Below are positions 19,069-28,486 of a DNA stretch of 50,029 bases, one piece after another (position 1 is the stretch's first letter; the number at the start of each line of letters is the position of its first letter). Source of the DNA: an uncultured Clostridia bacterium (lineage in GTDB: Bacteria > Bacillota > Clostridia > TANB77 > CAG-508); assembly GCA_944386195.1 (NCBI GenBank), contig CALXAD010000012.1, forward strand, positions 1 to 50,029. The letters are read 5' to 3'. The notes under the pieces were generated by a model. It searched no databases. It worked only from the letters and a program-made list of their open reading frames with translations, and was not told where the DNA came from. The translations under genes were made by a program, and so were the position numbers.

Positions 19069-19683
19069 TTATTCAATAACTATTTTATCGTCTATTACAC
19101 TTAAATATGCTTGTTTGTGTAATGGCTCTTCATCACGGTTTATTTCTTTTACAATATTTGCTATTCTAACTTGTACTGCATCAAACAACCCTGCAGCTAT
19201 TATTGCTTGTTTATTTCCTTTCGCACCTGCATGTGCTAAACCTCTTAAAGCTCCTAATACGATTATATTATCAGAAGCCATAACTTCTGCTCCTGAATTT
19301 ACATCTCCTATTATTACTAAGCTACCTTCTGTTTCTAATTTTTGTCCAGAACGCAAAGAACCTCTATGAAATTTTGTTTCTGAAACTGCTATTTCTTTAG
19401 CAAATGTTCTTTTTATACTAGATAGCCCTAAGCTTTTAGGTGTATCAAAATCTATTTCTACATCTATTTTACTTTTTATTAATTCTTGTATTTCGTCTAT
19501 TTCTTTATTTTTTAATATTTTACCAGTTACTCTTATTGGGGTCTTTTCATCTTTATATAATTTTTTAAGTTCTGGTAATTTTTTTTTCAATTCTGCTATA
19601 ATCTGTGCTTGTTCTGCTTCTTCACTTAATTTTATTAAAATCTCATCTTTTCTCAAATTAATACTTACAAAATTATTTTTCAT
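19069..19683 (-). CDS. minC: Septum site-determining protein MinC
   Basis: 204 residues. The start is taken at 19683 because AAGGATG precedes that ATG; the ATG 15 bases upstream lies before the ribosome site. The N-terminal domain (about 1-100) is followed by the C-terminal beta-helix (about 105-204), with the family signature FHRGSLRSGQ, then GDVNSGAEV and LGALRGLAHAGA. MinC inhibits FtsZ polymerisation at the poles and normally works with MinD at the membrane. It lies downstream of the mre/mrdA cluster, the usual clostridial position, but no minD or minE follows; the next genes are convergent. It has its own promoter at 19719-19747. Confidence 0.93.
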   Translation of the reverse strand: MKNNFVSINLRKDEILIKLSEEAEQAQIIAELKKKLPELKKLYKDEKTPIRVTGKILKNKEIDEIQELIKSKIDVEIDFDTPKSLGLSSIKRTFAKEIAVSETKFHRGSLRSGQKLETEGSLVIIGDVNSGAEVMASDNIIVLGALRGLAHAGAKGNKQAIIAAGLFDAVQVRIANIVKEINRDEEPLHKQAYLSVIDDKIVIE

Positions 19684-19718
19684 TTTACATCCTTCCATTT
19701 TATAGAAATTACATCTAA

Positions 19719-19747
19719 AATATAATATAGAATTTCTTTATTGTCAA
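19719..19747 (-). promoter_or_regulatory. Sigma-A promoter for minC
   Basis: Minus strand TTGACA, 17-bp spacer, TATATT, about 35 bp upstream of the minC start. Confidence 0.75.
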
Positions 19748-19765
19748 TATTTAGAAAAACTTTTA

Positions 19766-19806
19766 AGAAAAAAATAAGGAGTATGCTATAAAAACACACT
19801 CCTTAA
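19766..19806 (-). terminator. Intrinsic terminator after the small 79-residue gene
   Basis: On the minus strand AAGGAGTGTG pairs with CATACTCCTT (one G-T pair) and is followed by ATTTTTTTC. A weaker AGAATCA/TGATTCT hairpin precedes it. Confidence 0.85.
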
Positions 19807-19833
19807 GAATCAAATCTGATTCTTTAAATTGGA

Positions 19834-20073
19834 CTACAGAGGCAGATAGTAACCAATTACATATCCAAACAGGTTGAGCCAACGCCCTCTGGTGTCAATT
19901 TTACCTTTCTTCATATTATTGGTATCAAAAACCTGACCAGCATTGTCGACTCGACCCAGCTCGGTCTCATTGGAATCACGAATAATTCCATCCTTGCCAA
20001 TTGTACCGTAATAGTTTCTATCTTCATCAAGAAGAGTACCCGCAAAAAATGTATTGCGTACTGAAACTGCCAT
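19834..20073 (-). CDS. 79-residue beta-repeat protein of unknown function, foreign base composition
   Basis: AAAGGAAAG precedes the ATG. The protein is made of short beta-hairpin-like repeats of the form 'G.I..DG.I.D...E.GRVD..GQVFD....GKID.RGR', ending in the hydrophobic tail LFGYVIGYYLPL. There is no signal peptide. Codon use is clearly more GC-rich than in all neighbours (codons such as GAG, CTG, CGA, GTC and GAC in one short stretch), which suggests recent acquisition. It has its own promoter, a leader hairpin and a terminator, so it is an independent single-gene unit placed between mrdA and minC. I do not recognise a named family. Confidence 0.8.
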   Translation of the reverse strand: MAVSVRNTFFAGTLLDEDRNYYGTIGKDGIIRDSNETELGRVDNAGQVFDTNNMKKGKIDTRGRWLNLFGYVIGYYLPL

Positions 20074-20106
20074 GATACTTTCCTTTCTATAGTCTATTTA
20101 ATTTCT

Positions 20107-20124
20107 ATAAACCTTTTGGTTTAT
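20107..20124 (-). promoter_or_regulatory. Inverted repeat in the leader of the 79-residue gene
   Basis: ATAAACC, TTTT, GGTTTAT: a perfect 7-bp dyad just downstream of the -10 box at 20134-20139, near the expected transcription start. It could be an operator or a 5' stabilising hairpin. Confidence 0.5.
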
Positions 20125-20133
20125 GCATTATTT

Positions 20134-20162
20134 ATTTTACCATTTTTTTACATTTAAGTCAA
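20134..20162 (-). promoter_or_regulatory. Sigma-A promoter for the 79-residue gene
   Basis: Minus strand TTGACT, 17-bp spacer, TAAAAT. Confidence 0.7.
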
Positions 20163-20204
20163 TGTTTTTATTTACAATTTTTGTAAATTTTATATGTCCT
20201 TTTT

Positions 20205-20244
20205 GTAAAAATTAAAAGCTAGGAAATTTTCCTAACTTTTAATT
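20205..20244 (-). terminator. Intrinsic terminator at the end of mrdA
   Basis: The minus strand has TTAAAAGTTAGGAAA pairing with TTTCCTAGCTTTTAA, then TTTTT. The stem overlaps the mrdA stop codon. Confidence 0.85.
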
Positions 20245-22353
20245 CATTATCTGAACATATGGCTTTGCAGTCATGTTTTCTTCTACAGTTTGCATATTCA
20301 TTCCAAAATATTCTTGCATAATGTCTCTTACAACTTCTGCTGTATAGTTTCCATGTCCTCCATTTTCTACAATTACAACAATTGCAATCTCTGGATTTTC
20401 AAAAGGTGCAAAACCAACAAACCATGCATTTACTTTATTTCCAGCAGCCTCAGCTGAACCTGTTTTACCTCCAACACTTATACCAAAATCTTTAAATCTT
20501 ACATATGCTGTTCCCGAACTATCCTGAGTAACAGATTCCATACCTGCTAAAACCGCATCTAGATTTTTTTGGTCTATTTGTATATCTTCTGTTTGTTCTT
20601 GTTCTATGCCAAGTTTTTGATTTACAAAGTTTTCTATTTCTTCTCTAGAAGCTTCAGAACCATCTGATTTTCTTATTGTTTTAACTATTGTTGGGTCAAT
20701 TCTATGACCACCATTTGCAAGCATACTTATGTATCTTGCCATTTGTACTGGACTAAATGAGTTGTCATTCTGTCCTATTGCAGCCTGTAAAGTATCTGCT
20801 GCATACCAACTTGGGTCATCTGGATGTAACTTAGCTTTTGTTTCAGGACAAGCAACAGAACCAGATGCTTCACTAGGTAGCTCAACTCCTGTTTTTGTTC
20901 CTAATCCAAAATATTTTGCAAATCTAGCTAGAGTACCAATTCCCATTCTATCAGCTGTTTCATAGAAGAAAAAGTTACAAGATTTTTCAATAGCTCCTGA
21001 AACATTTAAACGTCCATGACCTCTATGATAATCTGTATAATACCAACATACTGGTTGGAAATCTCTATATTTTGTATATCTTCCTGTATCATTTATTATA
21101 GTATTTGTATTTATTACCCCTGATTGTAAACCTGCAATAGCTGTTACCATTTTAAATGTTGAACCTGGTGAATATGAATTTTGTACTGCTTTATTTACCA
21201 AAGGATGTGCATCATCATTATTATATTTATTCCAATTTTCAGTACTAATTCCTCCAACAAAGTCTGCTGGATTATATGTAGGATAACTTGCCATAGCTAG
21301 TATTTCACCGCTATTTACATTCATAACTACACAAGCTCCTGCTTTTGCATCAAATCTTTGTCCAAATCCACCATTTGCAATTTTTTGTATATTTGCTGCT
21401 AACGCTTCTTCTGTTACCCTTTGAAGGTTTGCATCAATAGTAAGAACTATATCAGAACCTGCTACAGCTTCTTCCGAAATATATTCTGCCGTTGTTGCCC
21501 CATCAACAGACATATCTATTTGTCTTACACCATTTTTTCCTTTTAAGTATTCTTCAAAAACATATTCTATTCCTGTTTTTCCTATTATATCATTCTGACT
21601 ATATGTATCTTTTCTTGTCGCATATTCTTCTGCACTTATTTGTGAAGCATATCCTAAAATATGTGCTGCTAAACTTCCAGAAGTATACTGTCTTACCGGT
21701 TTTACTGAAATATTTAACCCAGCAAATTTATCTGAACTCTCACTAAATTCTGCAACTGCTTCTCTTGGTATGTTTTCAGCAATAGTAATAGCTCTTGTAC
21801 TACTATATCCTTGGGTAGATATATTGTATCTAACTGTAATTATTTTTCTAATTTCATCTAAATTAGTAGTATTTTGTATTTCATATTTATCTTTAAATTC
21901 ATTAAAAGCCTCTTCTGCAGTTGTATTTTCATCTAAATCATTATCATCCAACCATTCTTTTAAATTATCGCCTTCTATTGTATATGCATATGGATTTATG
22001 GTTACAGGAAATGTATCATCATATGATATTCCATACTTTTCTAAAACTTGTACCATGTTTAAAATTGATTTATTTAAAGTATCATCATCAACTTTTGTTT
22101 TATACATCTCAAGTGAAAATTGCACTGTTGAACTAACTAATGATGTTCCAGACCTATCCAAAATCGAACCTCTAGCAGCTTCCAATGTACTTTCTCTTGT
22201 TAATCTTGTATTAGATTCTTCTCTATATTCAGCGCCATGCACTATTTGAAGGCTAAATAATTTGATAATTAAAATTATTCCTATTATATAAACAAGTATT
22301 GTTAGCAAGTTAAATCTCAAATTAATATTAGGTTTTTTAAAATCTCTTATCAA
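20239..22353 (-). CDS. mrdA: Penicillin-binding protein 2 (MrdA), elongasome transpeptidase
   Basis: 704 residues from a TTG start at 22353: GAAGGTGAT sits five bases before the TTG, whereas the in-frame ATG at 22371 has no ribosome site. One N-terminal membrane helix (about 14-36) is followed by the PBP dimerisation domain with RGSILDRSG, and then the transpeptidase domain. That domain carries the active-site serine in STFK (about 396), SCN (about 459) and KTGSAE (about 628). It cross-links lateral-wall peptidoglycan together with RodA and MreBCD. It is the last gene of the mreB-mreC-mreD-mrdA run and is followed by a terminator. All catalytic motifs are intact. Confidence 0.95.
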   Translation of the reverse strand: MIRDFKKPNINLRFNLLTILVYIIGIILIIKLFSLQIVHGAEYREESNTRLTRESTLEAARGSILDRSGTSLVSSTVQFSLEMYKTKVDDDTLNKSILNMVQVLEKYGISYDDTFPVTINPYAYTIEGDNLKEWLDDNDLDENTTAEEAFNEFKDKYEIQNTTNLDEIRKIITVRYNISTQGYSSTRAITIAENIPREAVAEFSESSDKFAGLNISVKPVRQYTSGSLAAHILGYASQISAEEYATRKDTYSQNDIIGKTGIEYVFEEYLKGKNGVRQIDMSVDGATTAEYISEEAVAGSDIVLTIDANLQRVTEEALAANIQKIANGGFGQRFDAKAGACVVMNVNSGEILAMASYPTYNPADFVGGISTENWNKYNNDDAHPLVNKAVQNSYSPGSTFKMVTAIAGLQSGVINTNTIINDTGRYTKYRDFQPVCWYYTDYHRGHGRLNVSGAIEKSCNFFFYETADRMGIGTLARFAKYFGLGTKTGVELPSEASGSVACPETKAKLHPDDPSWYAADTLQAAIGQNDNSFSPVQMARYISMLANGGHRIDPTIVKTIRKSDGSEASREEIENFVNQKLGIEQEQTEDIQIDQKNLDAVLAGMESVTQDSSGTAYVRFKDFGISVGGKTGSAEAAGNKVNAWFVGFAPFENPEIAIVVIVENGGHGNYTAEVVRDIMQEYFGMNMQTVEENMTAKPYVQIMN

Positions 22354-22383
22354 ATTATCACCTTCTTTCATATATTATTTTAT

Positions 22384-22926
22384 TTAAAAATACCTTGTTA
22401 ATATTTTATTTCCTTTATATTCATTTTCTATATAATATCCACTTTTTTGTATAAGAGGATACAAAATAATTGTTAGTAATAAATTATATATAATCTCAAT
22501 TGCTAAAATTATTATAAAGTTTCCTATTTCAACATTTATTGATAAGAAAATATATTTTAACAAATAATTTAGAATTTCCACTAAAACTGTTGAAAATAAT
22601 ACCATAACCATTATTGTCATTCTACTATCTTTAGAAAAATTCTTATCAAATACTCCTGCCAAAAATCCTATTAGTCCTAATGTTACTGCGTTTATTCCTA
22701 TTCTCATTCCTAAAATGAAATCTAAAAATAGCCCTATAATAATTCCATAAATTGTTCCCATTGTTTTACTTGCAAATAACCCTATAAATAAAACAAATAT
22801 AATAAATAAGTTTGGCATAATACCTGCTATATTAAACCAAGTAAAGAAGTTTGATTGAAGATAATATATAATTAATGCTACTAAAATCAAAACTATATTT
22901 ATAATTGTTTTTTTCAAATTTTTCAC
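22384..22926 (-). CDS. mreD: Rod shape-determining protein MreD
   Basis: 180 residues, with GAGGTG before the ATG. It has five or six hydrophobic segments throughout, as expected for MreD, and a conserved-looking GIIIGLFLDFILG segment in the middle. MreD is the polytopic partner of MreC in the elongasome. It starts 4 bp after mreC ends and is followed by mrdA, so the call is strongly supported by position. Confidence 0.88.
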   Translation of the reverse strand: MKNLKKTIINIVLILVALIIYYLQSNFFTWFNIAGIMPNLFIIFVLFIGLFASKTMGTIYGIIIGLFLDFILGMRIGINAVTLGLIGFLAGVFDKNFSKDSRMTIMVMVLFSTVLVEILNYLLKYIFLSINVEIGNFIIILAIEIIYNLLLTIILYPLIQKSGYYIENEYKGNKILTRYF

Positions 22927-22930
22927 CTCT

Positions 22931-23746
22931 TTATTGGTTTGTTATTACAAGTACTGTATCTAATTTATCAAAATCTACTGCTGTTTCTACAATTGCATAT
23001 CTATCTACTATATTTTGAGTATTTGTTACACTTTTAACTGTTCCTACATGTATTCCTTTTGGATATATTCCACCTAATCCAGATGTTTCAATACTATCTC
23101 CTTGTATGATATTTGCATCTGTTGGTATATACATTGCTCTTAATTCTGATTGTCCATCTAAAGTACCTTTACAAACTATACTATCTTTTGTCGTACTCAT
23201 TGAACAACTAATAGAACTTGCTGTATCAATAATTGTTTCAACCTTAGCTGTAGAATTTGTTACAGAAACAACATGCCCTACTAATCCTTCATCTCCAATA
23301 ACTGTCATGTTTTCTTGTACCCCATCATCACTTCCGATGTTTATAACTATAGTTTTTGAATAATTACTTATATCTTTATTTATAACATATCCTGGAATTG
23401 TTTTATACTCTCCATATTTTTCTGTTAAATTTAGATATTCTTTTAGCGTTTCATTTTCTGTTTTTATATTTTCTAATTCTCTTAAAGATTGTTCTAATTC
23501 ACTATTTTTTTGTTTTAATTCTTCATTTTCATTTTGTAAGTTATTAATATCAGTAAAAAATGTACTATTTCCACTTATTTTATTTTTTAAATATGTCAAA
23601 CCATTTTGTATTGGCATAACTAAATTAGTTGCAGCATTTTCAAAAAAGTTACTATTATTTTCACCATTTGAAAATATCACAATTAAAATCAAAATTATTA
23701 CAGTTATAACTATTCCTATAATTCCAGTTTTTTTATTTCTGTACAT
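22931..23746 (-). CDS. mreC: Rod shape-determining protein MreC
   Basis: 271 residues; AAAGGAG precedes the ATG. A single N-terminal membrane helix (about 8-26) is followed by a coiled coil (about 68-108) and the beta-barrel periplasmic-type domain containing GDEGLVGHV and TSGLGGIYPKGI, a typical MreC signature. It links MreB filaments to penicillin-binding proteins. It lies 19 bp after mreB. Confidence 0.95.
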   Translation of the reverse strand: MYRNKKTGIIGIVITVIILILIVIFSNGENNSNFFENAATNLVMPIQNGLTYLKNKISGNSTFFTDINNLQNENEELKQKNSELEQSLRELENIKTENETLKEYLNLTEKYGEYKTIPGYVINKDISNYSKTIVINIGSDDGVQENMTVIGDEGLVGHVVSVTNSTAKVETIIDTASSISCSMSTTKDSIVCKGTLDGQSELRAMYIPTDANIIQGDSIETSGLGGIYPKGIHVGTVKSVTNTQNIVDRYAIVETAVDFDKLDTVLVITNQ

Positions 23747-23765
23747 TTTCTACTCCTTTTCTATT

Positions 23766-24831
<1,066 letters not shown>

Positions 24832-24841
24832 TTAAATAATT

Positions 24842-25546
24842 TTACATAGATTCTCTTGTGCTTTTCATTATCTCTTGAAGAATACTTGTATAATTCATAT
24901 TTCCAATTACTATATGGTCAATTAACTGTATTCCCAATTCTTGAGATGCTTTTTCAAGTTCTTTGGTATATTCGATATCTGCTCTACTTGGTTTTGAATC
25001 ACCACTTGGATGATTGTGAACTAATATATATTTTGTAGCTTTCATTATTATTGGTTCTATTAGTACATCTCTTTTAGGGATGTTTACAAAATTTGCTGTT
25101 CCTTTTGCTATATCTTTTATTTTTATAACTTCATTTTTAGTATTTAACACTAATACTTTTACTATTTCACTTTTTTCAAATTTCAAACTACTCATTAAAA
25201 GTTTAGCTACATCAGATGGCTGACATATTTGAACTTTTTTATAATTTGACTTTTTAAACATTCTAATTGCTATTTCTCCTACTGCTTTTAATTGAATAGC
25301 TTTTACTTTTCCTATTCCTTTTATTTGCATTAATTCTTCTAAAGTTAAACTTTGTAGATAATTAATGTTTTCCTCTTTTGTATTATTTAGACTTAATAAT
25401 TTTTGTGCTATTTCAACCGCAGTTTCCTCTTTATTTCCTGTTTTTATTATTATTGCAAGTAATTCTGCGTCTGACAAAACTTTTTCTCCATACAATTCTA
25501 ATTTTTCATATGGTCTTTCTAATTCTGGTAATTCTTTTATTTTCAT
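24842..25546 (-). CDS. radC: RadC-family JAB/MPN protein
   Basis: 234 residues from ATG 25546, which has AAAGGA about ten bases upstream. An N-terminal UPF0758 region with a helix-hairpin-helix (IKGIGKVKAIQLKAVG) is followed by the C-terminal JAB/MPN metal-binding domain with the HNHPSGD motif and a downstream Asp. RadC proteins lie next to mreB in many Firmicutes, as here. The biochemical role is unsettled despite the historical DNA repair name. The reading frame is open further upstream, but no start with a ribosome site exists there. Confidence 0.93.
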   Translation of the reverse strand: MKIKELPELERPYEKLELYGEKVLSDAELLAIIIKTGNKEETAVEIAQKLLSLNNTKEENINYLQSLTLEELMQIKGIGKVKAIQLKAVGEIAIRMFKKSNYKKVQICQPSDVAKLLMSSLKFEKSEIVKVLVLNTKNEVIKIKDIAKGTANFVNIPKRDVLIEPIIMKATKYILVHNHPSGDSKPSRADIEYTKELEKASQELGIQLIDHIVIGNMNYTSILQEIMKSTRESM

Positions 25547-25595
25547 TGGCAAATACGTCCTTTCTTTGATATTCGTCCCTATTTGCCATCCTATT

Positions 25596-25853
25596 CTATA
25601 TTTTTTTATAAATAAAAACTGCAAGTACCATACCTATAATACTTGATATATTAATTCTAAACATTAGAGCAAAAGTAATTTGTATTACACTTAAATCTAG
25701 TGTAATTGGTGATGTTAATCCAAAACTTTGTCCATAAGATAACCACCAAAGCCAACTTACTCTAGATGCTAATTCTCCCAATAATCCTCCTACTACTAGT
25801 CCAGATAATATAAAAATTAATAGTACCCATATATTTTTTTCTTTAGTTGCCAT
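25596..25853 (-). CDS. DUF4321-type small membrane protein
   Basis: 85 residues; GGAGG precedes the ATG. It has two membrane segments (about 9-30 and 60-83) with a GGLLGELASRVSWL segment between them. Small DUF4321 proteins of this shape lie beside radC and mreB in clostridia. It is the first gene of the run towards mreB, directly behind a consensus promoter. The function is unknown. Confidence 0.8.
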   Translation of the reverse strand: MATKEKNIWVLLIFILSGLVVGGLLGELASRVSWLWWLSYGQSFGLTSPITLDLSVIQITFALMFRINISSIIGMVLAVFIYKKI

Positions 25854-25909
25854 TTATATACCTCCAAAATCGATTTTTCCTTACGGATATTTTATTTTTC
25901 CACACAGGT

Positions 25910-25938
25910 ATTATATATTGAATTAGCAAATTTTTCAA
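25910..25938 (-). promoter_or_regulatory. Sigma-A promoter for the DUF4321-radC-mreBCD-mrdA run
   Basis: Minus strand TTGAAA, 17-bp spacer, TATAAT, about 55 bp upstream of the first gene. It is divergent from the mecA-like gene. Confidence 0.85.
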
Positions 25939-26030
25939 GTAAAATAACATTATTTTTTTATTAATTTTTATGTTTTTTATTGAATTATATTTTTCACTAT
26001 GTTATTATTTCTATTACCAAAATTTATACA

Positions 26031-26059
26031 TTTAAATATAATAATATTAGTAGTATAAT
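26031..26059 (+). promoter_or_regulatory. Probable promoter for the MecA-like gene
   Basis: TTTAAA, 17-bp spacer, TATAAT; the -35 is poor but the -10 is perfect and 30 bp upstream of the start. Confidence 0.55.
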
Positions 26060-26088
26060 ATAATTAGTAGTTTTTTAAGGAGGTACTT

Positions 26089-26733
26089 ATGAAAATAGAA
26101 AGACTTACTGAAAATAAAATCCGTGTAATAGTAAATCCTTCTGATTTAGAATTAGAAAAAATTAGTATGAAAGACTTGCTCTATCAATCTTCAGAAAGGC
26201 AGACTTTTCTTACTCACATGCTTGAGAGAGCCAAAAACGAACTAGGATTTGAAACAGAGGGATGTAGGCTTTTAATTGAAGGTTTTTCTTCCTCTGATGA
26301 TATTTTAGTTTTTACTATTACTAGGTATAATGACATCAAAAATCCCAATGAATATACAAAAAGGAATTTAAAAGTTAAAAGAAAAACTTTTGATGCTAAT
26401 AGCAAACACATAATATTTAAATTTAAAAATTTTGATGATTTTTGTAATTTTTGTGAAGCAATTAACAACTATAATTTAAATATAACAAAGATTTCTAAGA
26501 ATAGTACTTTGTATTTATATAATAATACATATTATTTAATTATTAATAATATAAATTTGGACACTAATTTAATTAAAAAATTTTATTCTCTAACTTCTGA
26601 GTTTTATAATTCTTTCTATTCTTCTTCCGAATTTGAAAGTAAATTAATAGAACATGCAAAAGTTATTATGAAAAAAAATGCTATTTCTAATACGATTAAT
26701 TATTTCATAAATCCAAAAGAAAAAGAAGGTTAA
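26089..26733 (+). CDS. mecA: MecA-like ClpC adaptor protein
   Basis: 214 residues; AAGGAGG precedes the ATG. The start MKIERLTENKIRVIV, followed by the DLELEKISMKDLLYQ segment, matches the N-terminal domain of MecA/YpbH adaptors. An acidic linker and a C-terminal domain with KFKNFDDFCNFCEAI follow. MecA delivers substrates such as ComK to ClpCP in bacilli; in clostridia the substrate is usually unknown. It is a single-gene unit with a terminator at 26720-26748. Confidence 0.75.
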   Translation: MKIERLTENKIRVIVNPSDLELEKISMKDLLYQSSERQTFLTHMLERAKNELGFETEGCRLLIEGFSSSDDILVFTITRYNDIKNPNEYTKRNLKVKRKTFDANSKHIIFKFKNFDDFCNFCEAINNYNLNITKISKNSTLYLYNNTYYLIINNINLDTNLIKKFYSLTSEFYNSFYSSSEFESKLIEHAKVIMKKNAISNTINYFINPKEKEG

Positions 26734-26748
26734 TTCCTTCTTTTTTTA
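26720..26748. terminator. Bidirectional terminator between convergent genes
   Basis: AAAGAAGG, TTAATT, CCTTCTTT with A and T runs on both sides; it covers the ends of both the mecA-like gene and the M23 peptidase gene. Confidence 0.85.
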
Positions 26749-27762
26749 ATACACATAATTTTGTGGATTATATGCTACACCATTTACTCTAACTTCTAAA
26801 TGTAAATGAGGTCCAGTTGAATTTCCAGTTGACCCAACTGCTGCAACAGTTTGTCCTTGAGATACTTTTGTTCCTGTTGATACATATAATTTACTACAAT
26901 GGCAATAATATGTTTGTACTCCATTTCCATGACTTATAACTAACATATTTCCATATGAACCTTTATATCCTGAAAATGTTACTGTTCCTGATGCTGCCGC
27001 TTTTATAGCTGTTCCTGCTGGTGCTGATATATCTAATCCAGTATGTGCTGAACTTCTTATACTACTTGATGCACCAAATCTTGATGTTATTATTCCTGAT
27101 ATTGGTTTTATTAAAGATATTCCTATACTTGCTTTTCCTTTTGATGTAGTACTTTTAGTGTTTACACTTCCCTTTGATTGATATCTTGTTGTTCCTCCAG
27201 ATGTTGAAGCAACTTCTACTTTTGGTGGTTCTGCATATAATTTTGATACTGCTTCTTCTGTTGTAACTAAATCTTTCATTTCTGTTTCATACTTTTCTAC
27301 AATCGCTATATTATTTATATTTGTACTATTTTTTTCTTTTAAATCACTTACAACTTTTTCTGCATCTTCAAAGCTTGATACATATGTTTTTTCTTCTTGA
27401 TTTTCTGTTATTGCATAATATCTATAATATGTAACTCCTGATTCTTTTATTTTATTAAAAATCTCATCATCATTTGTTACTATTCCTTTTTTCAATAAGC
27501 AAAGTTCATATTCTGGCATATTATCTACTTGAACAAATGCGACATTTCCATTTGTTCCATCACCTTTTTCTATATATTCATTGATTTTCTTTTGAAGGTC
27601 TCCTCTATTTGCCGTATATCCTACTTGCTCACCATTGATAAAAACGCTATATGTTGGTTTATATAAAAAAGCAATTGTTCCTATGATTAAAAATGTTGCT
27701 ATGAAAAAAAGTATTATGAATTTTATTCCTCTTCTTGTATGTATCCAAGCTTTTTTTAACAT
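26746..27762 (-). CDS. Membrane-anchored M23 (LytM-type) peptidase
   Basis: 338 residues; AAAGGAG precedes the ATG. A short basic N-terminus and one membrane helix (about 15-35) are followed by an extracytoplasmic region of about 180 residues. A Ser/Thr-rich linker then leads to the M23 domain (about 225-338) with HTGLD (zinc His and Asp), HCS and HLHLEV. All zinc ligands expected for an active LytM-type endopeptidase are present. The architecture, a single helix then M23, resembles forespore SpoIIQ-type and cell-wall hydrolase proteins; the sigma-A-like promoter favours vegetative expression. It is divergent in role from, but next to, spore coat genes. Confidence 0.88.
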   Translation of the reverse strand: MLKKAWIHTRRGIKFIILFFIATFLIIGTIAFLYKPTYSVFINGEQVGYTANRGDLQKKINEYIEKGDGTNGNVAFVQVDNMPEYELCLLKKGIVTNDDEIFNKIKESGVTYYRYYAITENQEEKTYVSSFEDAEKVVSDLKEKNSTNINNIAIVEKYETEMKDLVTTEEAVSKLYAEPPKVEVASTSGGTTRYQSKGSVNTKSTTSKGKASIGISLIKPISGIITSRFGASSSIRSSAHTGLDISAPAGTAIKAAASGTVTFSGYKGSYGNMLVISHGNGVQTYYCHCSKLYVSTGTKVSQGQTVAAVGSTGNSTGPHLHLEVRVNGVAYNPQNYVY

Positions 27763-27801
27763 CTAAATTCTCTCCTTTGTATATCCCTATTTTTCATTGT
27801 A

Positions 27802-27830
27802 ATCATATTGTAATATTTATTTTTTTGCAA
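27802..27830 (-). promoter_or_regulatory. Promoter for the M23 peptidase gene
   Basis: Minus strand TTGCAA, 17-bp spacer, TATGAT, about 40 bp from the start codon. Confidence 0.65.
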
Positions 27831-27873
27831 TGATTTTCTTTCCTCAATTTCCGTAAGTTTTCTTTCGTTTTTT

Positions 27874-27911
27874 CATTTTATCTCGTTTTTATTCGTTTTA
27901 TCTCGTTTTTT
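27874..27911 (-). repeat. Direct repeats upstream of the M23 peptidase promoter
   Basis: AAAACGAGATAAAA occurs twice with a 20-bp period (minus-strand reading), followed by a partial third ACGA copy near 27864. The spacing of two helical turns would suit a dimeric regulator. Confidence 0.45.
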
Positions 27912-27916
27912 CTAAA

Positions 27917-27950
27917 ATTTAAAAAGTCGTATGAATAAATACGACTTCTT
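27917..27950 (-). terminator. Terminator after the CotF-like gene pair
   Basis: Minus strand AAGTCGTAT, short loop, ATACGACTT and TTTAAATTTT, just after the stop at 27953. Confidence 0.85.
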
Positions 27951-27952
27951 AA

Positions 27953-28198
27953 TTATCCTTGTAATTCAGTTTTTACTGTTGAAATCTCTGTAACAGTAGC
28001 TTTTTGAGCAGGTATATAATAACCTTTAGATTGTGCTATTTTAAATAATTCATACTGAAAACTTTCATCATTATTTCTAATTTGTTGAAAAGTTTGTCTT
28101 AATTGCATGTTTTCACATTCGGAAATAGCTGTTTGATAAGCTGTTAAATCTGATTTAACACCAGCTAATATATCATTTACCATTACTTTTTCGTCCAT
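27953..28198 (-). CDS. CotF-like spore coat protein
   Basis: 81 residues with GGAGG upstream. The sequence is a helical four-helix-bundle-like unit with MVNDILAGVKSDLTAYQTAI and SECENMQLRQTFQQIRNNDE, which match the coat F domain (ferritin-like) of small clostridial spore coat proteins. It lies 12 bp after a second small coat-like gene, so the two form an operon. It is probably produced in the mother cell late in sporulation; no convincing sigma-K or sigma-E promoter could be fixed by eye. Confidence 0.88.
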   Translation of the reverse strand: MDEKVMVNDILAGVKSDLTAYQTAISECENMQLRQTFQQIRNNDESFQYELFKIAQSKGYYIPAQKATVTEISTVKTELQG

Positions 28199-28210
28199 AT
28201 TTATCCTCCT

Positions 28211-28399
28211 TTAATTATTTAAAAAACTCATTAATTTTTGTTTTGTGTTAAGTGCATCTTGTGCTGACTTTGTAAATAATTGTTTTATTTGTGGGTCTAC
28301 AGCCTGAGATGAATATGTGTTTAATTTTTGATAAGCTGTCTCATGTGCTCCTATTAAATGTCTTAAATGTTGTAATTCCATTTGATTTAAATCTGCCAT
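28211..28399 (-). CDS. Small CotF-type spore coat-associated protein
   Basis: 62 residues starting MADLNQMELQHLRHLIGAHE; GGGAGG stands before the ATG at 28399, so an ATG 18 bases upstream is not used. A single helical pair with the 'L..LRHLIG.HE....KL..Y...A.D..IK' pattern is seen in short spore coat proteins paired with CotF-like genes. It is first in a two-gene operon with 27953-28198. Confidence 0.82.
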   Translation of the reverse strand: MADLNQMELQHLRHLIGAHETAYQKLNTYSSQAVDPQIKQLFTKSAQDALNTKQKLMSFLNN

Positions 28400-28486
28400 T
28401 TTTATCCTCCCTTTCAAATAATCTATTTTTATTATTTACAATTTTTTTATATTTATTCAATTTTTTTATATTAATAATTATTAAAG

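Noticed and set aside
22354..22371. ATG start for mrdA at 22371
   Set aside because: The ribosome site lies downstream of it and points to TTG 22353.
25547..25624. Longer N-terminus for RadC
   Set aside because: No ribosome site there; the ATG at 25546 fits the family start.
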